NCBI RefSeq assembly: GCF_900129025.1
Contig: NZ_FQUM01000013.1
Location: 16,903 to 80,902 of the forward strand
Length of the DNA stretch: 64,000 bases
Origin: Mariniphaga anaerophila
GTDB taxonomy: Bacteria; Bacteroidota; Bacteroidia; Bacteroidales; Prolixibacteraceae
Direction of reading: 5' to 3'
Under the pieces are notes generated by a model that saw only the letters and a list, made by a program, of their open reading frames with translations, did no database searches and had not been told where the DNA came from. The first letter of the stretch is position 1. Each line of letters begins with the position of its first letter. Made by a program: the position numbers and the translations under genes. Shown here one piece after another: positions 43,388-52,916 of this stretch.

Positions 43388-44491
43388 ATGAAAAATCTTA
43401 GAACTTATTTGTTAGCATTAGTAGTAATATTGGGCATTGCTATTGTATCCTGTACCGAAGAGAAGGTAGAGTATATTGATTTAATGCCCCCGGAGATAAC
43501 AACTACGTCTCCTGGAGCAAATGCCAGCATATTGCTGGGTGAACCATTAGAGATTAAAAGTCAGTTTGTTGATAATGATTTCCTTTCATCTTATGGAATA
43601 AGTGTATCAGGAACAGAGGGGCAGTCGTGGTCTTACTCGACTACAGAGAACTTTGAATCTGACAAATATGATGTAACTGTTGAATTAACCATTGAAACTC
43701 CTGGTGAAGACGATGTTGCAAGTGCTGGAGTTTATGAGTTGATTGTTTGGGCTGTTGATCTGCAGGGGAATGCTGACTCCTCAATTACCAGTTTTACGCT
43801 TGCAGAATTACCACCTCCTGCCTTTACCGATGACTTTAGCACAGCTATTGATTTCACTACCGATGACTTGAGCAATACCATATGGGATGGTTTTTTAATT
43901 AATTCAGGAGTGGGTGTTCCACAAAACGCTGTATTGATGATGGCTAATACTACCGAGAATGAGGGTGCTCTTACAGTTGTGACCAATGAAACTGGTTGGG
44001 AAAATGGTCACGACGATGGCTTTGTTTTGTATAAAAATGTTCCTGGGGGAACAGATTTTGAAGTTTCAGTGCAAATGGTAGGTGGAGACTTCGCTTCGCT
44101 AGGTGGTGGAATCGTAAATTATCTAACAGCTGGAGTAATAATTAAGCCTACAGCATCCACTGATTATTGGGTCGGAGCTAATGCTTTCGATCGTCCAGAA
44201 TGGGCTGTTGTTGTTGGAATGAGAGATATTTATGATGGAAATCAAGAGGATACTTGGTCAGGGGAGAATAAAACTGCACTTAGTGAAACACCATGGCTTA
44301 AACTGGTGAAAATTGGCAAAGTTGTTACGGCATATATTTCTGTTGATGGTGTTATTTGGTTAGAAATGGGCACAACTGAGCATGATGAGTATGCTGTAGA
44401 TGATTTACAGGTTGGTCTTTCTCATGCAACTTTTACCGGAGAAACAGGTGCAGCAGTATATGACAACTTCAATTTAACTTATTTGAATTAA
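43388..44491 (+). CDS. SusE/F-position surface lipoprotein with concanavalin-like domain
   Basis: This 367-residue lipoprotein has Cys22 in IVSCTEEK and an N-terminal Ig-like domain (~30-140) opening PPEITTTSPG, a DUF4625-like pattern. The ~215-residue C-terminal domain (~150-367) looks like a DUF1349/LamG concanavalin-type sandwich (FEVSVQMVGGDF, AGVIIKPTAS, TAYISVDGVIWLEMG). Proteins in this place behind SusCD often bind glycan at the cell surface. No catalytic residues are apparent. It is coupled to the metallopeptidase gene upstream and closed by a strong terminator. Confidence 0.72.
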   Translation: MKNLRTYLLALVVILGIAIVSCTEEKVEYIDLMPPEITTTSPGANASILLGEPLEIKSQFVDNDFLSSYGISVSGTEGQSWSYSTTENFESDKYDVTVELTIETPGEDDVASAGVYELIVWAVDLQGNADSSITSFTLAELPPPAFTDDFSTAIDFTTDDLSNTIWDGFLINSGVGVPQNAVLMMANTTENEGALTVVTNETGWENGHDDGFVLYKNVPGGTDFEVSVQMVGGDFASLGGGIVNYLTAGVIIKPTASTDYWVGANAFDRPEWAVVVGMRDIYDGNQEDTWSGENKTALSETPWLKLVKIGKVVTAYISVDGVIWLEMGTTEHDEYAVDDLQVGLSHATFTGETGAAVYDNFNLTYLN

Positions 44492-44507
44492 TACTTAATA
44501 TCTTTTT

Positions 44508-44537
44508 TGAAGGAGGGGTAATTACCCCTCCTTTTTC
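44508..44537 (+). terminator. Perfect palindromic terminator
   Basis: A 12-bp perfect self-complementary stem spans 44510-44533 (arm AAGGAGGGGTAA) and is followed by TTTC. A T run also lies just upstream (TCTTTTTTG), so it could act in both directions. It ends the metallopeptidase-lipoprotein unit. Confidence 0.85.
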
Positions 44538-44557
44538 AAGAACTAAAATAGTGTCGA

Positions 44558-47269
44558 GTGAACCTAAAACTGATTAAACCGCCAATTGCTGTCCTTTATC
44601 TATTACTTATTGGACTAAGCGCACATGCACAATATTCGGCATATCCTTTGCAACCTGTCCCATTCACAGAAGTTAAGTTTACCGACCAATTTTGGTATCC
44701 AAAGTTGGAAACAATTAATCGTATTACCATTCCTTTTGCTTTTTCGCAAACCAAGGAAAGAATGTTAAACTTTAAAGAGGCAGCAGAACTTACTGAAGAA
44801 TCAGTTATAGCATTTAATGGTAGCTGGCAAGTCGGTAATGATGGCAAGGTGAACTCTTTGTATCCCTTCGACGATTCTGATATGTTTAAAATAATTGAAG
44901 CGGCAAGTTACTCGTTACAACAGTTTCCCAACAATGAATTAGAAGAGTATCTTGACTCAATTATTACCGTTGTAGGTAAGGCACAAGAAGAAGATGGGTA
45001 TTTGTATACATTTAGAACCATTGCAAATAAATACAACAGCCCATTACATGAGTGGCTTGGAAATAATCGTTGGCAACATGTAGAAGAATTAAGCCATGAG
45101 TTATATAATTTGGGGCATTTATTTGAAGCTGCAGTTGGACATCATGAAGCTACAGGCAAAACAAACTTACTTAATATCGCAGTTAAAGCAGCCGATTTAT
45201 TGTATGATACTTTTGGGTGGGGTAAATTGGAAAAATATCCGGGACACCAGGAAGTTGAAAAAGGATTAATAAGACTATCACTTTGTGTTAATGACGCAAG
45301 GTATTTGGAGTTAGCAAAGTTCTTTCTTGATGCAAGAGGTGGCGGACCCGAATATTGTCAGGCACATAAACCGGTTACCCAACAAACAAAAGCTGTTGGG
45401 CATTCGGTTCGTGCAACCTATATGTATATAGCTATGGCAGATATTGCGGCACTTACTGGCCAGTATGATTATCAGCATGCCATCGATGAAATTTGGAAAG
45501 ACATAGTAGAAAAGAAAATTTATATAACCGGAGGAATAGGTGCTTCCGGAGGTAACGAAGGATTTAATGAACCATATCATTTACCTAATTCAAGTGCTTA
45601 CTGCGAAACATGTGCATCTATTGGAAATATCTATTTTAATCACCGAATGTTTTTGCGGCACAAGGAGAGTAAATACATTGACGTACTTGAGCAATCGCTT
45701 TACAACGGCATGCTGTCAGGCATTTCATTAAGTGGTGACCGTTTTTTTTATCCAAATCCGCTTGAAACAAATGGTGCTGACCGGCACAAATGGTTTGGTT
45801 GTTCCTGTTGCCCAACAAATATTGCTCGAATGATTCCATCTATACCCGGTTATATGTATGCCCATAATAAGGATACCTTATACGTGAATTTATTTGCTCA
45901 AAGCGAAGCCAGTTTACAGTTTGGGAATACGAATGTTAACATTGTGCAGAAAAGCGCATATCCGTGGGATGGAGATATTAAGTTGATTCTGAACCCAGAA
46001 GTATCTTCGGAATTTACATTGATGATTCGCATTCCGGGATGGGCAAGAAATCAAGTTTTTGAGGGAGATTTATATTCTTTTCATGAAAAGTACGATACTC
46101 AAACTCATATTAATGGGGAAAGTGTTGGGAACAAGTTGATAGATGGTTATTTCCCAATAACACGAAATTGGAGTGAAGGTGATGAGGTTAATATTCACTT
46201 TGAAATGCCGGTTCGAAAGATTATATCTAAAGAGCAGGTGGTAGGTAATCATGAAAGATTTACTATTCAACGAGGACCAATTGTTTATTGTGCTGAAGGA
46301 GTTGATAATGAAATTACAAATGTTTTAACTCAAAAATATGAGTTAGATGCTCATACAGAAGCTTCGTTTTCGGAAGAATTGCTTGGTGGGGTGGAGGTAA
46401 TTGAGATTGAACCACGTGATTATGAAAATATAGATAATAGCATAAAACTGATTCCCTACTTTGCTCGTAGCAACAGGCAAACATGTCCAATGCAGGTCTG
46501 GTTGTCGTATCAACAACCTCGAGAAATGCCGGATTCATTAATAATTGTTGACGAGAGTAAAGGGGACTACGCTACTTCCAACCATGTTTCTCCATGGGAG
46601 AGTCTTGCGGCTATATATGACATTTATGGAGCAGCACCTGTTTCATCTTCCGACAAAGGTTCAAGTGCCTTTGGAAACTGGAACTGGGGAGAGTCTGTTG
46701 GTAAATGGAATTGGGTGCAATATAATTTTCATAAAGTTTATCGGATAAGTACATCACAGGTATATTGGTGGGACGATAATGCAGGAATTACCTTGCCCGA
46801 TTCTACATTTCTTTCTTATTGGGATGAGAACGAGAGTTTGTTTGTTCCAATAGATAAAACTTTTAGCACACAGGAACAGGGCACTATCAAGTGGGATATC
46901 TTTAATACAATCTCATTCGAGCCTGTAACGACAAATAAAATACGTCTTAATTTTTATGGAAACCAAAAAGCTCAGGGAATACTTGAGTGGCACGTATATA
47001 CTCCATCTCTTATTAGTTCTCTTGCAAACGATATGGTTCAAACAAGTTCTCTTTTCAATGTTATCAGACAAGGCAATATCATACAACTGAGGGTTTTAAA
47101 TGAAAAAGAGACCTTCGTTCAAATTTATAATCTTTCAGGACATTTATTATTTCAGAACAATATTCATCAAGAGCTTAATTATCATTTAAGCGAGCGACTC
47201 CCTAACGGTGTGCTGTTAATAAGGGCATCACAAGGGTATCAAGTTGATGTTAAAAAAGTAGTTTTTTAA
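44558..47269 (+). CDS. GH127 beta-L-arabinofuranosidase with discoidin-like module and T9SS tail
   Basis: This 903-residue enzyme starts at GTG; the signal peptide (LLLIGLSAHAQ) needs this start since no in-frame ATG lies close enough. The GH127 domain (~25-640) opens YPLQPVPFTEVKFTDQFW and contains GHSVRATYMYIAMADIAALTG, KIYITGGIG and SAYCETCASIGN. Zinc-site residues Glu350 and Cys352 and the pair Cys417-Cys418 (GCSCCPTN) are all present, with Cys417 the expected nucleophile. A discoidin-like module (~665-815; NHVSPWESLAA to GILEWHVY) and a T9SS type A tail (~825-903) follow. Of the three GH127 proteins here it alone carries a secretion tail. It probably trims beta-L-arabinofuranose at the cell surface. 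Confidence 0.92.
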   Translation: MNLKLIKPPIAVLYLLLIGLSAHAQYSAYPLQPVPFTEVKFTDQFWYPKLETINRITIPFAFSQTKERMLNFKEAAELTEESVIAFNGSWQVGNDGKVNSLYPFDDSDMFKIIEAASYSLQQFPNNELEEYLDSIITVVGKAQEEDGYLYTFRTIANKYNSPLHEWLGNNRWQHVEELSHELYNLGHLFEAAVGHHEATGKTNLLNIAVKAADLLYDTFGWGKLEKYPGHQEVEKGLIRLSLCVNDARYLELAKFFLDARGGGPEYCQAHKPVTQQTKAVGHSVRATYMYIAMADIAALTGQYDYQHAIDEIWKDIVEKKIYITGGIGASGGNEGFNEPYHLPNSSAYCETCASIGNIYFNHRMFLRHKESKYIDVLEQSLYNGMLSGISLSGDRFFYPNPLETNGADRHKWFGCSCCPTNIARMIPSIPGYMYAHNKDTLYVNLFAQSEASLQFGNTNVNIVQKSAYPWDGDIKLILNPEVSSEFTLMIRIPGWARNQVFEGDLYSFHEKYDTQTHINGESVGNKLIDGYFPITRNWSEGDEVNIHFEMPVRKIISKEQVVGNHERFTIQRGPIVYCAEGVDNEITNVLTQKYELDAHTEASFSEELLGGVEVIEIEPRDYENIDNSIKLIPYFARSNRQTCPMQVWLSYQQPREMPDSLIIVDESKGDYATSNHVSPWESLAAIYDIYGAAPVSSSDKGSSAFGNWNWGESVGKWNWVQYNFHKVYRISTSQVYWWDDNAGITLPDSTFLSYWDENESLFVPIDKTFSTQEQGTIKWDIFNTISFEPVTTNKIRLNFYGNQKAQGILEWHVYTPSLISSLANDMVQTSSLFNVIRQGNIIQLRVLNEKETFVQIYNLSGHLLFQNNIHQELNYHLSERLPNGVLLIRASQGYQVDVKKVVF

Positions 47270-47310
47270 TAAAAAACAGATTTAAAGTAATAACAGCTAA
47301 AAATAGAATC

Positions 47311-50172
47311 ATGACAAGTATTAGTAGTATAAAATATGGATTAATTATCTTCCTATTGACTTTCTCGTGTGCAATATTTGCTCAAAACACTGAAACCGAT
47401 ATAACTTTTTTTGTAGGCTCCGATATTCATTATAAAGGGAATAATGGCAGTGAAAGAATATCCGCACAACTTACAATCGATGATATGAACACATTGCCAG
47501 GCGTATCCTATCCGGCAACTATTGGAGGTAATGTTGCTTCACCTGTTTTTGTAGCTTTTTGTGGTGATGAGACAGATAAAGGTATAGAGGTGGAAATAGC
47601 AGAGTTTCAGGAAGACCTGGGTTTTAAAGGAGAAGGTCGTTTGAATTACCCTGTTTATGAAGGATTTGGGAACCATGATAGTTGGGGTGTTGATAATAAT
47701 GCTTTTCGAGATTACGTGGCAGAACGTAATCTTACTCGTGACCATGTAGTTGAAATATCAGAAAATGGTTTGCATTATGGCTGGGAAATAGCTGGAATTC
47801 ACTTCGTTCAGTTAAATTTGTATGCCGGTAACGCTGGTGATGATGATAACTTTAATAATATTGGTAATAAACCCTATTATTCACTTGATTTTTTAGAGCA
47901 GTACCTTGAAAAACATATAGGCTTAAGTGGCACTCCTGTAATCATTTTTCAACATTACGGATGGGATGACTTTAGTATGAATGCATGGGGTAACGGTGGT
48001 TGGTGGAGCCAGTCCGAGCGCGATGCCTATTATGAAGTTATTAAGGATTACAATATTGCAGGTATCTTTTGGGGGCACTCACATGCCACGAAAATAGATA
48101 AATGGAATGGCATTGATATATATAATGATGGCGCCATGCAAGATGCAAATGACGCTGGAGAATACATGGTGGTTAAAATTTCCGGCGACCAGATGTCGGT
48201 TGCTGTGCGCGATGCTGATGGTAATGGAAAATGGGGAGAAACTTCGGTAAAAACGATTAAGAGACCAAATCCCAATGGAGTTACTTTTTTTGCTGCATCA
48301 GATATTCATTATGGTTATACTCATGCAACTATCTATAATGCTGCTAATGTCGATTCAATGAACGCTTTGCCAGGAAAGAGTTTTCCTGAAGTGCTGGGCG
48401 GAAAAGTAGATGAGCCTCGCGGAGTAATTATTGCAGGGGATGCAACGGTTTCAGATTTGACAACTGAATTAGAGGCTTATACTACTGATTGGGGCGTAAA
48501 TAAAGAAGGACGATTAAACTATCCGGTATATGATACCTGGGGTAACCATGACGGTTCAAATGTACGTAACTTAATAAAGAGTAGAAATAAGGAGCGGGCT
48601 TCAGAAGTTAACTTATCCGAAAACGAATTACATTATTCATTTGATTGGGATAATATTCATTTTGTGACAGTAGGAATTTTTCCAGGAAACGAACCTTCGG
48701 CCGGGGTGTTTAACTATAATCCTTATAACAGCCTGGATTTTTTGAAATATGACTTAGAAAATAATGTTGGTAAAACAGGAGAACCTGTTGTTATTTACCA
48801 GCATTTTGGCTTTGGGAGTCATAGCCTCGAACCTGATAATTGGTGGACAGAAGATGAGGCAGATGCTTACTATAATGTGATAAAAGATTATAATATTATT
48901 GCCATTATTCATGGACATGAGCATGAACAGTTCTTTGGAAAATGGAATGGAATTGACATTATTAATCTGCCGCATTACGATGATGTTAAAGAAACAGGTT
49001 TTTGTGCGATTAATATAACGGGAACAGAATTAAAGGCAGCCATGTACAATACCAAAAGCGGCTGGATGGAAACATTTCAAAAGGATATTACTTTAGGGAG
49101 TGTAAATTGGAACATAAGACCTTCGGCTAGTATTGCTTTACCTCAAAACATGAGTTATTTCGACGAACTGGGACCCGTAGAGCTGGCAGCAAATGCAGAG
49201 GATGAAGATGGGAGTGTTGTTTCTGTTGAGTTTTTTGTTAATGGTGTTTCTGTTGGAACATTAGAAAGCAAACCCTTTTCAATTAGTTATGAAATAAAGG
49301 AGAGTGGTTATTTCGACTTTTATATTGAAGCTACTGATGATTTGGGTGGAATGACTAAATCAGATACCTATACTTTTGCAGTTGGCAAAGATATAAATCT
49401 GGCACCCTTGGCAAGTGAGTTAACGACTTCGCACGTTTCTCCTTGGGAAAAACTTGAAGCAATCAATAATAGATATAACCCAAATTCTTCAACAGACAAA
49501 AATGGATCTGCTTATGGAAACTGGGATGGAGCAGGAAAGTATGATACCTGGAACTGGGTGCAATATGATTTTCCTTGGGAAATTACTCTAGGGAGTTCTG
49601 AAGTATATTGGTGGACAGATAATGGAGGTATAGCTATTCCGTATAACAGTTACCTGGAATATTGGAATGAAGAAAAAGGTAGTTGGGAAGAGTGTCCTAA
49701 TCCAATAATTAATGGAGAAGAGGTGCCTAATAGCTCGTATGGTTTGGATAATGTTACTGCCACAAATAACTCTCCTGCAAAAGGATGTAAAAGTAATCAA
49801 TATAACGTTACAGTATTTGGAGAGACTATCACAACAACAAAAGTTAGGTTGCATTTTATTTCATACAGAGCACAAGGTATCTTGGAATGGAAGATTTACC
49901 AAGGGCAGGATGCCCCAACTGGAATTGAGCAAATGGAAACGGGTAAATTGATGGTTTATCCAAATCCTTCATCAGATATGTTTCACATTTATACTAATAT
50001 GAATGATAATTGTGAGTTAACTGTTTTCGATATGTATGGTAAGCTGGTTTGTCAGCATGATTTTGATAGTGAATATATTCTATATTCAAAAGAACTACCA
50101 TCTAGAGGTACATATATTATTCAGGTAGTGAATGGCAAGAAGAAGGCACACTCTAAAATTATTCTGAAATAG
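47311..50172 (+). CDS. T9SS-secreted protein with two tandem calcineurin-like phosphoesterase domains
   Basis: This 953-residue protein has a signal peptide (LTFSCAIFAQ) and two metallophosphoesterase domains. Domain 1 (~28-310) has SDIHY, CGDETD, GNHDSWG, QHYGWDD and GHSHATK. Domain 2 (~320-585) has SDIHY, AGDATVSD, GNHDGSN, QHFGFGS and GHEHEQ. Both keep the two-metal motifs. An Ig-like domain (~605-690), a discoidin-like module (~696-865; TSHVSPWEKLEAINN to GILEWKIYQG) and a T9SS tail (~875-953) follow. It would remove phosphate from a phosphodiester or phosphomonoester at the cell surface. The natural substrate is unclear; a phosphorylated glycan or a phosphate-scavenging role are both possible. 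It follows the GH127 gene by 41 bases. Confidence 0.85.
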   Translation: MTSISSIKYGLIIFLLTFSCAIFAQNTETDITFFVGSDIHYKGNNGSERISAQLTIDDMNTLPGVSYPATIGGNVASPVFVAFCGDETDKGIEVEIAEFQEDLGFKGEGRLNYPVYEGFGNHDSWGVDNNAFRDYVAERNLTRDHVVEISENGLHYGWEIAGIHFVQLNLYAGNAGDDDNFNNIGNKPYYSLDFLEQYLEKHIGLSGTPVIIFQHYGWDDFSMNAWGNGGWWSQSERDAYYEVIKDYNIAGIFWGHSHATKIDKWNGIDIYNDGAMQDANDAGEYMVVKISGDQMSVAVRDADGNGKWGETSVKTIKRPNPNGVTFFAASDIHYGYTHATIYNAANVDSMNALPGKSFPEVLGGKVDEPRGVIIAGDATVSDLTTELEAYTTDWGVNKEGRLNYPVYDTWGNHDGSNVRNLIKSRNKERASEVNLSENELHYSFDWDNIHFVTVGIFPGNEPSAGVFNYNPYNSLDFLKYDLENNVGKTGEPVVIYQHFGFGSHSLEPDNWWTEDEADAYYNVIKDYNIIAIIHGHEHEQFFGKWNGIDIINLPHYDDVKETGFCAINITGTELKAAMYNTKSGWMETFQKDITLGSVNWNIRPSASIALPQNMSYFDELGPVELAANAEDEDGSVVSVEFFVNGVSVGTLESKPFSISYEIKESGYFDFYIEATDDLGGMTKSDTYTFAVGKDINLAPLASELTTSHVSPWEKLEAINNRYNPNSSTDKNGSAYGNWDGAGKYDTWNWVQYDFPWEITLGSSEVYWWTDNGGIAIPYNSYLEYWNEEKGSWEECPNPIINGEEVPNSSYGLDNVTATNNSPAKGCKSNQYNVTVFGETITTTKVRLHFISYRAQGILEWKIYQGQDAPTGIEQMETGKLMVYPNPSSDMFHIYTNMNDNCELTVFDMYGKLVCQHDFDSEYILYSKELPSRGTYIIQVVNGKKKAHSKIILK

Positions 50173-50462
50173 AATGGTTTATTTCCTAATAACAAACAAT
50201 GGATGAGAGAATAGACCTTGATCAGTAAACTTATCGCATCATTGATTATCTTATATTAGATGGAGAATAATAATCACTCTTCACTTATTGTTTTAATCAA
50301 TACTCTTTTATTAAAACATGCTGGTGGACACACTGATGGTGGTAAGAATACCCTTATATACAATTAAAAACATATGTGAAAACTGTTTGCACATAAGTAG
50401 ATGCAAAATATTTCTTTTCTAAGTTCATTTACACAATCAAAATCGAATTAACAAATACAGAA
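50173..50462. other. Intergenic region upstream of the second GH127 gene
   Basis: These 290 bases hold no gene. A TTTG at 50386-50389 could be a -33 box, but the -7 candidate 20 bases on (TATTTCTT) is poor. No terminator is seen behind the phosphoesterase gene. Confidence 0.35.
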
Positions 50463-52862
50463 ATGAAACTTATTCTTACAATTCTATTGGGTGCATTTAC
50501 TTTTAATTTAAATGCACAACACAAGAATATCTCCACTTATCCAATAAATCCGGTTCCTTTTACATCTGTAAAAGTAACTGACTCTTTTTGGGGACAACGT
50601 TTAAAAGCCAGCCGTGAGGTCACCATTCCCTTAGCATTTAGTAAATGCGAAGAAACGGGGCGCTATGATAATTTTATAATGGCCGCAAATCCAAGTGATA
50701 CCAATAGGGTTGTAGGCTTAGCATTCGATGATACAGATGTATATAAGACTATTGAAGGTGCTAGTTATGTAATGCAAACCTGTCCAAATCCTGAATTGGA
50801 TAATTATATAGACAGTGTTTTGCATGTTGTAGCAGCGGCACAGGAGGAAGATGGTTACTTGTATACCTCACGTACTATGAATCCTAAGCATCCTCATAAG
50901 TGGGCAGGTACTAAACGATGGGAAAAGGTGGAAGACCTAAGTCATGAACTTTATAACCTGGGACATATGATTGAAGGTGCTGTAGCACATTACCAATCTA
51001 CCGGAAAGAAAACGTTTCTTGAAATTGCTGAAAAATATGCTGATTGTGCAATACGAGAAATTGGTACAGGAAACAATCAGGTAACAGTTGTACCGGGTCA
51101 TCAGATTGCTGAAATGGCTATGGCGCGATTGTATGTTGTAACAGGTAAAAAAGAGTACCTAGATTTTGCCAAATATATGTTGGATATGAGAGGAAAGACT
51201 ACTATAACAGCAGAGTATAGTCAGTCGCATAAACCTGTTCTGGAACAGGATGAAGCAGTGGGACATGCAGTACGTGCAGGATATATGTATTCGGGAATGG
51301 CTGATGTGGCCGCATTAACAGGAGACACCTCCTATATTCATGCAATTGATAGGATTTGGGAAAATATTGTTGGCAAGAAATTATATATTACTGGTGGAAT
51401 TGGTGCCACAAGTCATGGTGAAGCTTTTGGCGAGAATTATGAACTGCCAAATATGTCAGCTTATTGTGAAACCTGTGCTGCCATTGGTAATGTCTACTTA
51501 AATTATCGTTTGTTTCTGCTACATGGTGAATCTAAATATTATGATGTATTGGAACGGACGCTATATAACGGTTTAATTAGTGGTGTTTCTCTTGAGGGTG
51601 ATGGCTTTTTCTACCCTAATCCATTGGAATCAATAGGCCAACACGAACGTCAGCCATGGTTTGGATGTGCATGTTGTCCATCAAATGTAAGTCGGTTTAT
51701 ACCTTCTGTGCCTGGCTATATTTATGCTGTAGAAGATGATAATATTTTTGTAAACCTATTTATGTCGAGCGATTCAGAAATAGAAGTTGATGGGAAAGAA
51801 ATTCAATTAATTCAAAAAACAAACTACCCTTGGACAGGAGATGTAAAAATTGAGGTAAATCCAAAGAAAAACCAAAACTTCAATATAAAAATAAGAGTAC
51901 CAGGCTGGGTGCTGGGGGATGTTGTTCCAAGTGATTTGTACAAATTTGCGGATAAGAAAAAACTGAACTATTCAGTAAAAGTAAATGGTCAAAAGGTTGA
52001 CAGCGATTTAGAAAAGGGCTACTTCACCATTAATCGAAAATGGGAAAAAGGCGATAATGTAGAAATTCATTTTGATATGGAGCCTCGTATTGTTAAGGCA
52101 CACCCATTAGTTGAAGCCGATGCCGGAAGACTTTCGGTTGAAAGAGGACCGGTGGTTTATTGTGCCGAGTGGCCCGATAACGATTTTAGCGTGCTTTCGG
52201 CAATAATGCCACTAAAACCAAAATTTAAGGTGGAGTATAATGCCGACTTGCTTTATGGTTTGAATACGATTAGCACCGAAAGTCAGTTACTTGCATACAA
52301 CAAAGAAGGCAAAATTGAAGTAACAGATGTTATACTCAAAATGATACCTTACTACGCATGGGCACACCGTGGAAGTGGTGAAATGTCGGTTTGGCTGGCC
52401 AATGATTTAAGTGTAATTCGTCCGTTAAAAGAGCCAACAATTGCTTCCGAAAGCAAAATCGATGCCTCGCATAATGTAAGATCGATTAGTGCTATTAACG
52501 ACAGACTGGTACCTAAAGATGCACATGACCGTAGCGTACCGTATTACCATTGGTGGCCCAAAAAGAATTCAACCGAATGGATTTCATACGAGTTTTCTGA
52601 AAAGCAGACCATAAGTTCTACAAGTATTACATGGTTTGATGATGCGCCATGGGGAGGATGCCGCGTACCGCAAAGCTGGAAGCTGTTTTATAAAGATTCT
52701 ACTGGTAATTGGATTCCTGTTAAAAATGTAGGTGTATATTCTATTTTAAAAGGCGTCTCAAATACTGTTTCTTTTACTCCCATAGAAACAAATGCAGTAA
52801 GGTTGGAGGTTGTTCTGGCTGAAGATAATTCTGCTGGGCTATTTGAATGGTCCATAGAGTAG
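50463..52862 (+). CDS. GH127 beta-L-arabinofuranosidase, probably periplasmic
   Basis: This 799-residue enzyme has a plain signal peptide (GAFTFNLNAQ) and no lipobox or T9SS tail, so it is probably periplasmic. The GH127 domain (~20-640) opens YPINPVPFTSVKVTDSFWG and includes GHAVRAGYMYSGMADVAALTG, KLYITGGIGA and SAYCETCAAIGN. Glu336, Cys338 and Cys404-Cys405 (GCACCPSN) form the expected zinc site with Cys404 as nucleophile. The C-terminal ~145 residues (~655-799) form a discoidin-like sandwich of a different type (YYHWWPKKNSTEWISYEF, then WGGCRVPQSWKLFY) shared with the third GH127 at 59657. It could complete breakdown of imported beta-arabino-oligosaccharides. Confidence 0.93.
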   Translation: MKLILTILLGAFTFNLNAQHKNISTYPINPVPFTSVKVTDSFWGQRLKASREVTIPLAFSKCEETGRYDNFIMAANPSDTNRVVGLAFDDTDVYKTIEGASYVMQTCPNPELDNYIDSVLHVVAAAQEEDGYLYTSRTMNPKHPHKWAGTKRWEKVEDLSHELYNLGHMIEGAVAHYQSTGKKTFLEIAEKYADCAIREIGTGNNQVTVVPGHQIAEMAMARLYVVTGKKEYLDFAKYMLDMRGKTTITAEYSQSHKPVLEQDEAVGHAVRAGYMYSGMADVAALTGDTSYIHAIDRIWENIVGKKLYITGGIGATSHGEAFGENYELPNMSAYCETCAAIGNVYLNYRLFLLHGESKYYDVLERTLYNGLISGVSLEGDGFFYPNPLESIGQHERQPWFGCACCPSNVSRFIPSVPGYIYAVEDDNIFVNLFMSSDSEIEVDGKEIQLIQKTNYPWTGDVKIEVNPKKNQNFNIKIRVPGWVLGDVVPSDLYKFADKKKLNYSVKVNGQKVDSDLEKGYFTINRKWEKGDNVEIHFDMEPRIVKAHPLVEADAGRLSVERGPVVYCAEWPDNDFSVLSAIMPLKPKFKVEYNADLLYGLNTISTESQLLAYNKEGKIEVTDVILKMIPYYAWAHRGSGEMSVWLANDLSVIRPLKEPTIASESKIDASHNVRSISAINDRLVPKDAHDRSVPYYHWWPKKNSTEWISYEFSEKQTISSTSITWFDDAPWGGCRVPQSWKLFYKDSTGNWIPVKNVGVYSILKGVSNTVSFTPIETNAVRLEVVLAEDNSAGLFEWSIE

Positions 52863-52916
52863 AAGAATATCTTCTGCAACAGCTTTAATTCTAAAACATG
52901 ATTAATTTAACTTAAA

